From Minwuia sp048007105 (GTDB lineage Bacteria > Pseudomonadota > Alphaproteobacteria > Minwuiales > Minwuiaceae): a stretch of DNA of 64,000 nt. The stretch lies in the NCBI RefSeq assembly GCF_048007105.1, contig NZ_CP180352.1, positions 3,658,001-3,722,000 of the forward strand. Direction: 5' to 3'. This document shows, in pieces, positions 1-8,345 of the stretch. The notes beneath the pieces were generated by a model, which searched no databases, was not told the DNA's origin, and worked only from the letters and a program-made list of their open reading frames with translations. A program made the position numbers and the translations under genes. The number at the start of each line of letters is the position of its first letter. The stretch's first letter is position 1.

Positions 1-161
1 TCGAAGGCTGTGTGCAGATCGATCTCGCCGCTGCCGAAATCACCGATGACGTCGCCGACGAAGAAGACGGCGCACAGTGCCTGCACCGTCAGCAGGCCGG
101 CCAGCAGCGCGGCGCGGCGGTCGCCGAGGCCACGTCTTGCCGCTGGCCGGGGCGCCGTCAT
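1..161 (-). CDS. N-terminus of a membrane-anchored regulator (partial)
   Basis: Only the first 53 or so codons are in the window; the gene runs off the left edge. Its ATG overlaps the stop of the cytochrome b561 gene (ATGA, 4 bases), so it is the third gene of that operon and probably translationally coupled. The peptide is a basic N-terminus followed by a hydrophobic helix (LLAGLLTVQALCAVFFVGDV) and an acidic turn. From memory, LuxR-type helix-turn-helix regulators with N-terminal membrane segments in Rhodobacter relatives begin in a similar way, but no regulatory domain is visible here, so that identity is a guess. Confidence 0.5.
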   Translation of the reverse strand, partial: MTAPRPAARRGLGDRRAALLAGLLTVQALCAVFFVGDVIGDFGSGEIDLHTAF

Positions 162-760
162 TCGCCAGCGCCATCCGGTCTGCCGCGCCGTCCGGTCACC
201 ATCTGGCGCGCCAGGTTCACACCGGAGAGCCGCGATTCCAGGACCACACCACCGACATGAAGTGCAGCGAGCAGCAGCAGGATGTTGGCGGTAGCCTCGT
301 GGACCTCTTCCAGCATCTCCTCTCCCTCCTGCTCATCGCCGCCCTCTTCCCGATGGCTGGCGGTGTAGGTCCCGTTGTCAGGAAAGGGCGCGCTTTCCAT
401 TGCGAGGCCGGTTACGGACACCGCTACCAGCATTCCCCAGAGGGCATAGACCATCAGGCTGCCCAGCGGATTGTGGGAAGCATGCTGCCGGCGACGTCCG
501 GCCTTCAAGTCGCCAAGATGCCCCATCGCCGCCGAGAGGCTCGGCCGGAAGCTGGCGAAGCGGGCCGCCCGGGTTCCGATCACGCCCCAGACAAGCCTCA
601 GCGCCAGCAGACCCACGGCGACATAGCCGATCCATATGTGCGCCAACGCGTGCTCGTCGATGACGAATCCGTTCAGCAGCACCGCCGCCGCGATGCCCCA
701 GTGGGTGAGCCGAACCAGGGGATCCCAGATGCGCTCACTGTTAAGACTGACTCCGTTCAT
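158..760 (-). CDS. Cytochrome b561 family protein
   Basis: A 200-residue inner-membrane di-heme cytochrome of the bacterial b561 type, expected to pass electrons between the quinone pool and a periplasmic or membrane partner. It opens with the family pattern WDPLVRLTHWGIAAAVLLNG (His20). Further candidate heme ligands are His37, His41, His96, His154 and His168. About four membrane segments are visible (near residues 21-35, 43-62, 100-120 and 157-176). An unusually acidic insert (about residues 137-152) precedes the last helix. The start shares one base with the stop of the PepSY gene upstream and its stop overlaps the next ATG, so the three form a tight operon. Confidence 0.85.
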   Translation of the reverse strand: MNGVSLNSERIWDPLVRLTHWGIAAAVLLNGFVIDEHALAHIWIGYVAVGLLALRLVWGVIGTRAARFASFRPSLSAAMGHLGDLKAGRRRQHASHNPLGSLMVYALWGMLVAVSVTGLAMESAPFPDNGTYTASHREEGGDEQEGEEMLEEVHEATANILLLLAALHVGGVVLESRLSGVNLARQMVTGRRGRPDGAGE

Positions 761-1065
761 CAGTCGTCCTCGCGCATCCGGATGATCCGGCCGTCGGCGG
801 CGTCGATATCGATTTCGTAGAGCCGGCCCTCGCGCACGGCCTTCACTTCCAGCCGGCCGTGTTCGCGCTCCACCTTCACGACGTGGTAACCGTCAGCCTC
901 GAGCTTCGAGAGCGCCTCGCCGGCTGCGGGCGTTTCCCGCGTTTCGTGATCGCCGCCGCGGTATTCCAGCCGCTCGCGGCCGTCGTCGCCGGAGCGGTCC
1001 GACGCCAGCGCGGGGACCGCCAGCATCAGGGGGGTGGCAAGGATGAGAAGGATCGTCTTGTTCAT
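760..1065 (-). CDS. Small secreted PepSY-domain protein
   Basis: A 101-residue exported protein with a signal peptide (MNKTILLILATPLMLAVPALA, cleavage probably after ALA) and one PepSY-like domain. The C-terminal half has the usual alternation ending in YEIDIDAADGRIIRMREDD. PepSY domains bind or inhibit periplasmic partners and often accompany b-type cytochromes and two-component systems. The start was chosen at the Met before the signal peptide because GGAG lies seven bases upstream; an earlier in-frame Met at 1113 would put a basic stretch ahead of the signal. First gene of the PepSY-b561-regulator operon. Confidence 0.8.
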   Translation of the reverse strand: MNKTILLILATPLMLAVPALASDRSGDDGRERLEYRGGDHETRETPAAGEALSKLEADGYHVVKVEREHGRLEVKAVREGRLYEIDIDAADGRIIRMREDD

Positions 1066-1176
1066 CGGTCGTCTCCATTTCCGGAACGCGGCCATCCAGC
1101 CGCCCCCCTTCAATGGCGACCTACGCCGGGTCCGGAAATTGCGCCGCCGCTTATCCTGGCCCGCATAAGCGCCTGC

Positions 1177-2091
1177 TTACGGCCGGGGGCCGGGCCGGGC
1201 GTGCGATCGCGCGGCCAGGTTCTGCCCGAGCCGGCGCTCCCGGTAGAAGGTGTAGATGCCGGTCGCCACGACGATGCCGGCGCCGATCAGGGTCCAGCGG
1301 TCCGGGTAGTGGCCGAAGACGATGATGCCCGACAGGATCGCCCAGATCAGGATGGTGTAGCGGAAGGGCGAGACGAAGCCGATGTCGCCGATCCGCATGG
1401 CCGAAACCGAAAACAGGTAGCCCGCGATCAGGAAACAGGCCGCGCCGCCGAGCAACGCCAGTTCGGGACCGGCCAGCGGCCGCCACGGCTGGAACGGCGC
1501 CATCACCGCGCCCATCGCGGTAATGCAGAAGGCCGTCGTCACTGCCACCAGCACGGACGGCACGCCGGCCGAGAGCCGACGCGTGGAAAGATCGCGCAGC
1601 ACGATGAAGCAGACAGCGCCGAGCGCCCAGAGCGAGTGGGCGTCGAAGCCCTCGCCGCCCGGGCGCACGATGATCATGACGCCGGCGAAGCCGACGAGGA
1701 TGGCGCTGTAGCGGCGCCAGCCGACCTTCTCGCCGAGGAAGATCGAACCCGCAAGCGCCACGGCCAGGGGAAGCGACTGCAGGATCGCCGTGGCGTTGGC
1801 GATCGGCATGTTGAACAGCGCCTGCAGGAAGCAGTAGGTGCCGCCGACCTCGCCGACGATGCGCCACAGCAGCGTCCGCCCGTCGCCCGGCGCAATCCAG
1901 ATGCGGAAGGCCCCCCGTTGCCATGCAATGACGGCCAGCAGGAAGGTCGCGACGAGACCGCGCAGCAGGATCGCCTGGGCGAAGCTGACATGCTCGGACG
2001 CCAGCTTCATCATGGCGTCATTGACGCCGTAGCCCGCCATGCACAGCGACATCAGCGCCGCGCCGCGCAGATTCTCCCTCCCCTCTGTCAT
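1177..2091 (-). CDS. EamA/DMT-family transporter
   Basis: A 304-residue drug/metabolite transporter with about ten hydrophobic helices arranged as two EamA repeats. The first repeat ends near residues 125-145 (FLGEKVGWRRYSAILVGFAG, the typical end of an EamA domain); the second covers roughly residues 155-290. The C-terminus is short and basic. Such proteins move metabolites or amino acids across the inner membrane; the substrate cannot be read from sequence. No good ribosome site precedes the ATG at 2091, so the start is uncertain; Met14 (2052) is the next choice. It stands alone between the PepSY operon and the DUF302 gene. Confidence 0.85.
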   Translation of the reverse strand: MTEGRENLRGAALMSLCMAGYGVNDAMMKLASEHVSFAQAILLRGLVATFLLAVIAWQRGAFRIWIAPGDGRTLLWRIVGEVGGTYCFLQALFNMPIANATAILQSLPLAVALAGSIFLGEKVGWRRYSAILVGFAGVMIIVRPGGEGFDAHSLWALGAVCFIVLRDLSTRRLSAGVPSVLVAVTTAFCITAMGAVMAPFQPWRPLAGPELALLGGAACFLIAGYLFSVSAMRIGDIGFVSPFRYTILIWAILSGIIVFGHYPDRWTLIGAGIVVATGIYTFYRERRLGQNLAARSHARPGPRP

Positions 2092-2158
2092 GGGAGGATT
2101 TGGCGCGCGCGGCGACCCGCCCGCAAGCGAATTCGGCGCAGGGCCGGTCTACGGCCGG

Positions 2159-2623
2159 TTACGGTCTGGTGGCCGCGTCGGTCATGGCGTCCAGCGCCGA
2201 TTTGACCCGTTCCAGCACCTCGTCCTGGCCCTCGAGGCCGTGCCGTGTCTTCAGGTAGTCGGGATCGTTGTAGACCAGCCAGACATTGCCGTCGTCGTCG
2301 CGGTAGGCCAGCGCCTTCTGCGGCAGGTCGATCGCCATCGACGGCGCCGCCTGCATCAGCGGCGTGCCGAGTTCGGGGTTGCCGAATATCACGATCCGCG
2401 TCGGCCGCAGTTCCATTCCCGCACGCGCCGCGCCGGCGCTGTGATCGATATCGGTGAAGACGGTCAGGCCCCGCGCTTCGAGTTCGGCCTTGAACTTGTC
2501 GATGGTGACATAGACGCCGTGGGCGCTTTCCTTGCGGATCAGACCGTCGTCCTCCGCCGCCTGTGCAGTCCCCGCCACGGCCAGCGCGACCGATGCGGCG
2601 AGCAGAATTCTGATGATGGGCAT
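2159..2623 (-). CDS. Secreted DUF302 protein
   Basis: A 154-residue periplasmic protein with a clear signal peptide (MPIIRILLAASVALAVAGTA, cut near AQA). The rest matches the DUF302 pattern: a helix leading to GLTVFTDIDHSAGA, then PTRIVIFGNPELGTPLMQ and the segment DLPQKALAYRDDDGNVWLVY. The biochemical role of DUF302 is not established. The start was taken at the Met of the signal peptide because GGGAG lies seven bases upstream; a longer frame begins nine codons earlier without such a site. Confidence 0.85.
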   Translation of the reverse strand: MPIIRILLAASVALAVAGTAQAAEDDGLIRKESAHGVYVTIDKFKAELEARGLTVFTDIDHSAGAARAGMELRPTRIVIFGNPELGTPLMQAAPSMAIDLPQKALAYRDDDGNVWLVYNDPDYLKTRHGLEGQDEVLERVKSALDAMTDAATRP

Positions 2624-2739
2624 GTCGTCTCCCGGAGCCGTTCTTGTCAAAAGCTACGCGACCCGTTCTGGCCGGGCGGCACCCGGATGGCATCTCACGC
2701 CGGTTCACAGGTCCGGGAGTGACATGGTGACGGCAGCGG

Positions 2740-3513
2740 TCAGCCGCCACCCTTCTTTTCCGCCTGGGCTTGGCGGAAACGCTCCGCGCCCTCGCGGAAG
2801 AGGCCCGATGTGTTCAGCAGCGCGTTCTGCTGGGCGCCGGCGGTCAGCGCCTCCGACAGGGGCGCCGTACGGGCCAGCCGATGGTTCTCCTTGGTCAGCC
2901 TCACGGCCTCCGTACCCAGGCCGAGCAGCCGCCCGCTCCAGTCCGCGCCGAGCGCATCCAGCGCCTCCGGTCCGTCCGCCAGTGCATTGACCAGACCCAT
3001 CTGCCAGAGCCGCTCGGCTGAGACCATGTCGCCGAACATGGCCAGCTCCAGCGCCAGCCGGCGCCCGACAAGGTGCATCAGGATCGGCGTGTTCACGGCC
3101 GCGGGGAAACCGTTGCGCATCTCGGCCGCGCCGAACCGGGCGGTCTTCTCCGACAGCACGAAGTCACAGCCCATCGCCAGCGTGAAACCCCCGGCGACCG
3201 CGTAGCCCTCGACGATCGCGACCGAGACGACATGGCTTCGGTCGAGAATGCGGAAGATGTCGGCCCATTGCCGGTCCGCAGCCATGATCTCGTCCAGCGG
3301 TTTCGGCGCCATGTCGCCGGAGAGATCCCGTCCGGCGCAGAAATTCCCTGCCGCGCCCCGGATGGTGAGCACGCGGCAGTCGGGATCGGCATCGGCGGCG
3401 CGGACGGCGGCATGAATTGCGGCGGACAGTTCGGGATTGAGCGCATTCCGCCGCTCCGGCCGGTTCAGGGTGAGCCGCCTGACGGGTCCGTCGCTCTCGA
3501 CCTGCAGCACCAT
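2740..3513 (-). CDS. Enoyl-CoA hydratase/isomerase family protein
   Basis: A 257-residue crotonase-fold protein that should act on an acyl-CoA thioester. The oxyanion-hole regions are seen at NFCAGRDLSGD (about 57-67) and EGYAVAGGFTLAMGCD (about 102-117). Both glutamates needed for hydratase chemistry appear present: one in FGAAEMRNGFP, the other in LALELAMFGD. The start codon shares one base with the stop of the acyl-CoA ligase gene upstream, so the two are co-translated and likely act in sequence: activation of a carboxylic acid, then hydration or isomerisation of the enoyl-CoA. The exact substrate is unknown. Confidence 0.88.
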   Translation of the reverse strand: MVLQVESDGPVRRLTLNRPERRNALNPELSAAIHAAVRAADADPDCRVLTIRGAAGNFCAGRDLSGDMAPKPLDEIMAADRQWADIFRILDRSHVVSVAIVEGYAVAGGFTLAMGCDFVLSEKTARFGAAEMRNGFPAAVNTPILMHLVGRRLALELAMFGDMVSAERLWQMGLVNALADGPEALDALGADWSGRLLGLGTEAVRLTKENHRLARTAPLSEALTAGAQQNALLNTSGLFREGAERFRQAQAEKKGGG

Positions 3514-5060
3514 CAGTTCACCTGCCGGTCGCGGCCTTCCCAGAAGGGCCGGCGCAGTTCGCGTTTCAGGATTTTGCCGGACGGATTGCGCGGCAACTCG
3601 GCGACGAAGTCCACCGACTTGGGCGCCTTGTAGGCGGCGATGCGTTCACGGGCCCAGGCGATGATCTCCTGCTCGCCGGCGCTCTCGCCCTCCTTCAGCA
3701 CGACGACCGCCTTTACCGCCTCGCCCCATTTCTCGTCCGGGACGCCGATCACGGCGACGTCCGCCAGCGCCGGATGCCCGAACAGCGCGCTCTCGACCTC
3801 GGCCGGATAGACGTTCTCGCCGCCGGAGACGATCATGTCCTTGATCCGGTCGTGGATGTAGAGGAAGCCGCCCTCGTCCAGATAGCCGGCATCGCCGGTG
3901 TGGAACCAGCCGCCCCGCATGGCGTCCGCCGTCGCTTCCGGGCGCTTCCAGTAGCCCTTCATGTTCTGCTCGGTCCGGCAGATGATCTCGCCGACCTCGC
4001 CCGGCGCCATGTCGCTGCCATCGGCATCGATGATGCGGATCTCCACGCCCTCATGCGCCTTGCCGCAGGATTTCATGCGCGGATTGCCGGCGGTGTGCTC
4101 CTCGGGCGGCAGATAGGTGATGGCGCCGGTCGTCTCCGTCAGGCCGTAGACCTGGGCGAAATCGCAGCCGAACAGCCCGACCGCGCGCTGCAGCAGATCC
4201 AGCGGGATCGGAGACGCCCCGTAGATCACCATGCGAAGCGACGACAGGTCGGTGGCCTTCACTCTGGGGTGCTGGGTCAGGAACAGGATCACCGCGGGTA
4301 CGAACAGCACGATGGATACCCGCTCGGCCTCGATGGTCTCCAGGATCAGGCCCGGATCGACCTCCCGGTGCAGGATGTTGGTGCAGCCTGTGTAGAAGCC
4401 GACATTGCCCCAGCCGCCGCCGGCGATGTGGAACAGCGGCATGCAGATCAGGTTGACGTCGTCGGCGTTCCAGCCAGCCCAGCGGCGGGTCGCGACGGGC
4501 ATCTGCGCGATCAGATTGTGGTGCGAAAGCTCGACACCCTTCGGATGACCCGTGGTGCCGGAGGTGTACATCTGGCAGGCGGTGTCCTGGGGCAGGACAT
4601 CGACGCCGCACTCGCCGTCGCCATGCGAATCGCGCCAGGCCTCGTAGCCGGGCCAGGCATCGTCGGCGAAATCGATGGCGACATACTGCTTCACGGTTTC
4701 AAGATCGCCCTCGATCCGGCGAACGAGTCCGGCATGCGCCTCGTCCACGAAGAAGATCTCGGCATCCGCATCGTTGACGACGAAGGCGACCTCGGGCGGC
4801 GCCAGACGGAAGTTCACCGGGACAAGCACGACACCGGCCTTGGCGGCGCCGAACTGCAGTTCGAAGAACCGATCCGTGTTCTGGGCGAGAATGGCGATCC
4901 GCGCACCCTTGCCCAGTCCGGCGGCGACGAGAGCGTTGGCCACCCTGTTCGTCGCCCGGTTCAGGGAGTCGTAGGTCCAGACCCTGTCCCCGAACTTCAG
5001 CGCAATGCTGTCGCCACGCTCTTCTGCATGGCGGCGGAAAATGTCGCCCAGCACCTTCAT
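3513..5060 (-). CDS. Acyl-CoA ligase (FadD-like AMP-forming synthetase)
   Basis: A 515-residue ANL-superfamily enzyme that makes an acyl-adenylate and then an acyl-CoA. The phosphate-binding motif is YTSGTTGHPKGVELSH (about residues 160-175). The hinge and C-terminal domain carry GWFHTGDAGYLDEGGFLYIH, DRIKDMIVSGGENVYPAEVE and the catalytic lysine segment NPSGKILKRELR. Length and motifs fit medium/long-chain or aromatic acyl-CoA ligases. The start was set at MKVLGDIF because GGGGAGG lies just upstream; the 32 codons before it look like leader. It precedes the enoyl-CoA hydratase with a one-base overlap and is divergent from the peroxiredoxin gene. Confidence 0.9.
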   Translation of the reverse strand: MKVLGDIFRRHAEERGDSIALKFGDRVWTYDSLNRATNRVANALVAAGLGKGARIAILAQNTDRFFELQFGAAKAGVVLVPVNFRLAPPEVAFVVNDADAEIFFVDEAHAGLVRRIEGDLETVKQYVAIDFADDAWPGYEAWRDSHGDGECGVDVLPQDTACQMYTSGTTGHPKGVELSHHNLIAQMPVATRRWAGWNADDVNLICMPLFHIAGGGWGNVGFYTGCTNILHREVDPGLILETIEAERVSIVLFVPAVILFLTQHPRVKATDLSSLRMVIYGASPIPLDLLQRAVGLFGCDFAQVYGLTETTGAITYLPPEEHTAGNPRMKSCGKAHEGVEIRIIDADGSDMAPGEVGEIICRTEQNMKGYWKRPEATADAMRGGWFHTGDAGYLDEGGFLYIHDRIKDMIVSGGENVYPAEVESALFGHPALADVAVIGVPDEKWGEAVKAVVVLKEGESAGEQEIIAWARERIAAYKAPKSVDFVAELPRNPSGKILKRELRRPFWEGRDRQVN

Positions 5061-5162
5061 TCCGATCCTCCCCAAGGTTCGCGCCTGCCCTGCATGTCTC
5101 GTAGCGGAACCGCCGGCGCAGCGCAGCCCCAATCCGCCGATACCGCACCGCAGCAAATTATT

Positions 5163-5179
5163 TTTAGAATGATTTTAAT
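5163..5179 (+). promoter_or_regulatory. Possible Irr-type (iron/heme) operator
   Basis: TTTAGAATGATTTTAAT resembles the Irr box known from Rhizobiales (TTTAGAA-N3-TTCTAAA), matching 12 of the 14 fixed positions by eye. It sits in an AT-rich island directly upstream of the putative -35 of the peroxiredoxin gene and about 100 bases from the divergent acyl-CoA ligase start. The match is imperfect in the second half and no Irr gene is in the window. Confidence 0.3.
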
Positions 5180-5184
5180 TCCTA

Positions 5185-5212
5185 TTGAAATTCGAGACCC
5201 GATACGTACATT
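5185..5212 (+). promoter_or_regulatory. Putative sigma70 promoter of the peroxiredoxin gene
   Basis: TTGAAA at 5185-5190 and TACATT at 5207-5212 are separated by 16 bases and lie about 40 bases upstream of the peroxiredoxin start. The -10 matches TATAAT at four positions. Prediction by eye only. Confidence 0.35.
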
Positions 5213-5250
5213 CCGCTCATCAGACACCGAACCTGGAAGGAGTTACCCCG

Positions 5251-5787
5251 ATGCGCGTACCGTCCGTTACCTTCAAGACCCGCGTCCGCGACGAATCCGT
5301 CGAGGGCCCGAACCCCTATCGCTGGCAGGACCGCACGACCGACGAGATCTTCAACGGCCGCAAGGTCATCGTCTTCGGTCTGCCGGGCGCGTTCACGCCG
5401 ACCTGCAGCTCGACCCACCTGCCCCGCTTCGAAGAGCTGCACGATCTGTTCATCGAGCAGGGCATCGACGAGATCATCTGCCTGTCGGTCAACGACGCCT
5501 TCGTGATGTTCCAGTGGGGCCGCCATCAGGGCATCGAGAAGGTGACCCTGCTGCCCGACGGCACCGGCGAGTTCACCGACAGGATCGGCATGCTGGTGAA
5601 GAAGAACAATCTGGGCTTCGGCTACCGCAGCTGGCGTTACTCGATGCTGGTCGAGGACGGCGAGATCGTCGAGACCTTCGAGGAGCCCGGCAAGGGCGAC
5701 GACGTCGAGGGCGATCCGTTCGAGATCTCCAGCGCCGATCACATGATCGACGTGGTCCGCAAGCGCTACGGCGCCAAGGCCGCCTAA
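5251..5787 (+). CDS. Peroxiredoxin (Prx5/AhpE-like thiol peroxidase)
   Basis: A 178-residue cytosolic thiol peroxidase that reduces hydrogen peroxide or organic peroxides. The peroxidatic cysteine is Cys52 in GLPGAFTPTCSSTHLPRF, the classic Prx5-type PxxxTxxC loop; a second cysteine lies near residue 77 in EIICLSVND. No glutaredoxin domain is fused, unlike some bacterial relatives. The start at 5251 follows a strong GGAAGGAG site at 5235-5242; a longer frame beginning at 5185 lacks one and would swallow the promoter. The gene is monocistronic: it is followed by a terminator-like hairpin and faces away from the acyl-CoA ligase operon. Confidence 0.92.
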   Translation: MRVPSVTFKTRVRDESVEGPNPYRWQDRTTDEIFNGRKVIVFGLPGAFTPTCSSTHLPRFEELHDLFIEQGIDEIICLSVNDAFVMFQWGRHQGIEKVTLLPDGTGEFTDRIGMLVKKNNLGFGYRSWRYSMLVEDGEIVETFEEPGKGDDVEGDPFEISSADHMIDVVRKRYGAKAA

Positions 5788-5860
5788 GTATCAGGCAAGT
5801 CGCCGGGCGTCAGGCTGCAAGGCCAGAACGCCTGAAAAACCAATGACTCCGCAAGGTAGA

Positions 5861-5898
5861 GCCCGTCCCGCAAGACACCGCGGGGCGGGCTTGCCGCG
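5861..5898 (+). terminator. Terminator-like hairpin after the peroxiredoxin gene
   Basis: GCCCGTCCCGC (5861-5871) pairs with GCGGGGCGGGC (5880-5890) around an 8-base loop: an 11-bp stem with one G-T pair. A short T run (TTTT, 5899 onward) comes about nine bases later. The distance from the stem makes it an imperfect intrinsic terminator. Confidence 0.5.
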
Positions 5899-6004
5899 TT
5901 TTCTGCAAAGAAATTGCGCACCGTTTACCATCCGAAAAGTTTCTCCTGATAGCCATTTGCACTCACGGGTGCCCAACGCCCCGCCAAGTCACAGGAGAAA
6001 ACGA

Positions 6005-6580
6005 ATGAAGCGTCTTTCCATCCTCGTTGCCGCGGGTGCGCTCGCCCTCGCCGCCTCGTCCGCATCGGCAAACGAGTTCCAGGGTCCGCTGGAGGACCTG
6101 GCCCGCAACCAGATCAAGTCGATCATCTCCGACCCCTCGGTCGTCGCGGCGATCAAGGCCCAGAACGACAAGCACGGCGCCCTGTCCCAGGCCGACATCG
6201 ACGGCATGGACAACGAATGGCGCGCCGAAGTGAAGAATGGCGGCGGCGCCATGATCTCCGAGGTTCTCGCCAACGCCGTCTCGAACTACCTGAAGTCGCA
6301 GAAGGACGCCGCCGGCGGCCAGTTCACCGAGATCTTCGTGATGGACAACAAGGGCCTGAACGTCGGTCAGTCCGACGTCACCTCCGACTACTGGCAGGGT
6401 GACGAGGCGAAGTGGCAGGAGACCTACCAGGTGGGCGCCGAATCCGTCCATGTCAGCGAGGTCGAACTCGACGAGTCCACCCAGACCTATCAGAGCCAGG
6501 TCAGCGTTCCGATCGTCGATCCGGCGGACGGCTCCGTGATCGGCGCCGCCACCTTCGGCGTCGACGTCTCGACCCTCTGA
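6005..6580 (+). CDS. Secreted Cache/PDC-like sensor protein
   Basis: A 191-residue periplasmic protein. A signal peptide (MKRLSILVAAGALALAASSA, cut near SASA-NE) precedes a single domain with features of Cache/PDC sensor folds: a long N-terminal helix, then IFVMDNKGLNVGQSDVTSDY and DEAKWQETY, ending in the strand VIGAATFGVDVSTL. Cache domains usually sit inside chemoreceptors or kinases; here it is a free protein. It is encoded 17 bases upstream of a methyl-accepting chemotaxis gene, so a role as ligand-binding partner of that receptor is a reasonable inference. The start follows CACAGGAG with good spacing. Confidence 0.75.
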   Translation: MKRLSILVAAGALALAASSASANEFQGPLEDLARNQIKSIISDPSVVAAIKAQNDKHGALSQADIDGMDNEWRAEVKNGGGAMISEVLANAVSNYLKSQKDAAGGQFTEIFVMDNKGLNVGQSDVTSDYWQGDEAKWQETYQVGAESVHVSEVELDESTQTYQSQVSVPIVDPADGSVIGAATFGVDVSTL

Positions 6581-6597
6581 TCGGAGCACCAGGCACG

Positions 6598-8265
6598 ATG
6601 TCTGACAAGAACACTGACGAAGTCCCTGCTCGTTCCAAAGCGAAGGGCCTTGGCCGGCGCATTGTCGCGGTCGTCCTGTTGGGCGTCGTGCTTGGCTTCG
6701 GCGCCATTATCGCCCTGATGATCACGGGCGAGCAACGGCGCACGCACGAATTCGTCGCCAGCGGCAATGTCGAGCAGACCCGCCTGCTGGCCGGCCAGAT
6801 CGGCGGCGCAGTGCGGTTCGGGAAGGCGGACAAGATCGAGGAGGCCTACAGCCCCCTCACCGCCTCCGAAAAGTCGCCGATTGCCGCCATCCGCGTCGTC
6901 AATCTGGAACAGGCCGAGGTCCTGAACTTCAACGCAGACGGCTTCAAGGCTCCTGAAGACGATGTGGTGGCGCAAGCCCTGGCGACCGCGCTCGGCGAAG
7001 GCCGGTCCGTTTCCGTCTCCAGCGGCGAACAGCAGATCGTCGCGGTACCGGCCACGTTCGGGCCGCAGGCCGCGGCCGTCGGCGCAATCGCCATTGCCTG
7101 GGACTTCAGCCGGGCGAATGCCGAGATCACCGCGGGCGCACTGACGGCGTCGGCCATCGCAGCCGTGATTGCCGCGCTGCTCGCTGTGGCCATCGTCTAC
7201 GTGCTGCACCGGCTGGTGAGCCAGCCGATCCGGCGCATGACCGACGTCATGAAGGATCTCGAATCCGGCAACACCGAGGTCGAAGTCCCCTATCTGAGCC
7301 GCCCCGACGAGATCGGCGCCATGGCGACCTCCATCGAAAGCTTCCGCCAGGAGGCCATTGCCAAGGCGGAACTGGAAGCCGAAAGCGATGCCAATGCGCG
7401 CCGTGCCGAGGAATCCCGCCGCCAGGCCATGCAGGACCTGGCGACAGAGTTCGAGGAGGCTGTCGGCAACATCGTCAAGGCGGTGTCCAGCGCGGCCACG
7501 GAACTGGAAGTGGCGGCCTCGACGATGCGCTCGACCGTCGACGAGACCAATGACCGCTCCGCGAATGTTGCCAGTGCGTCCGAGCAGGCAACGGCCAACG
7601 TCGAGATCGTCGCCTCCGCCGCCGAGGAAATGTCCGCATCGATCCGGGAAATCGGCGAGAAGGCGAGCGAATCGTCCTCGCGGGCCGGCACCGCCGAACG
7701 CGAGGCCGACGAGACGGTGATGACTGTTCAGCAGCTGTCGGCCACCGCCGAGAACATCGGTCAGGTCGTCGGCATGATCCGCGAGATTGCCGAGCAGACC
7801 AATCTCCTCGCGCTCAACGCGACCATCGAGGCGGCCCGCGCCGGCGAGGCCGGCAAGGGCTTCGCGGTGGTAGCCACCGAGGTCAAGAACCTGGCGTCGG
7901 AGACCGCCAAGGCGACGACCGACATCTCCGAGCAGATCCAGGCCATTCAGAAGGCCACCGGCACCTCCGCCGAGGCGATCAGCCGGGTGACCGGTGCGGT
8001 CAAGGAACTGAACGGTATCGCCTCCACCATCGCGGCGGCCGTCGAGGAACAGGCCGCCGTGACCCGCAACATCGCGGAGAACGTGCAGCACGCCGCCACG
8101 GGCACGAAGAACGTGACCCAGAACATCGGCGGCGTCTCCCAGGCCGCTTCCGCCTCCAGCGCAGCGGCGGCGCAGGTTCTGGAATCGGCCGGCAGCCTGG
8201 CGCAGCAGGCCAACGCGCTGAACGCGGAACTGGACAATTTCCTGAGCCGCGTCCGCGCCGCCTGA
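6598..8265 (+). CDS. Methyl-accepting chemotaxis protein
   Basis: A 555-residue transmembrane chemoreceptor. Helix TM1 covers about residues 22-43, a periplasmic domain residues 44-178, and TM2 about 179-202, followed by HAMP (LVSQPIRRMTDVMKDLESGN, about 205-255). The long coiled-coil signalling domain contains the hairpin tip EIAEQTNLLALNATIEAARA and AGEAGKGFAVVATEVKNLA, which contacts CheA and CheW. No C-terminal CheR-binding pentapeptide is seen. The gene follows a secreted Cache-like protein by 17 bases, is probably co-transcribed with it, and ends at an intrinsic terminator. No che genes are nearby. Confidence 0.95.
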   Translation: MSDKNTDEVPARSKAKGLGRRIVAVVLLGVVLGFGAIIALMITGEQRRTHEFVASGNVEQTRLLAGQIGGAVRFGKADKIEEAYSPLTASEKSPIAAIRVVNLEQAEVLNFNADGFKAPEDDVVAQALATALGEGRSVSVSSGEQQIVAVPATFGPQAAAVGAIAIAWDFSRANAEITAGALTASAIAAVIAALLAVAIVYVLHRLVSQPIRRMTDVMKDLESGNTEVEVPYLSRPDEIGAMATSIESFRQEAIAKAELEAESDANARRAEESRRQAMQDLATEFEEAVGNIVKAVSSAATELEVAASTMRSTVDETNDRSANVASASEQATANVEIVASAAEEMSASIREIGEKASESSSRAGTAEREADETVMTVQQLSATAENIGQVVGMIREIAEQTNLLALNATIEAARAGEAGKGFAVVATEVKNLASETAKATTDISEQIQAIQKATGTSAEAISRVTGAVKELNGIASTIAAAVEEQAAVTRNIAENVQHAATGTKNVTQNIGGVSQAASASSAAAAQVLESAGSLAQQANALNAELDNFLSRVRAA

Positions 8266-8291
8266 CCGCCAAAACTGGCGCATCCATGAAG

Positions 8292-8325
8292 GCCCGGCAG
8301 CCCCGCTGCCGGGCTTTCGCTTTTT
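8292..8325 (+). terminator. Intrinsic terminator after the chemoreceptor gene
   Basis: GCCCGGCAG (8292-8300) and CTGCCGGGC (8306-8314) form a perfect 9-bp stem with a 5-base loop, followed by TTTCGCTTTTTC. It lies 27 bases after the chemoreceptor stop and before dprA. Confidence 0.85.
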
Positions 8326-8345
8326 CTGCAGCCGCAGGATGAGGC

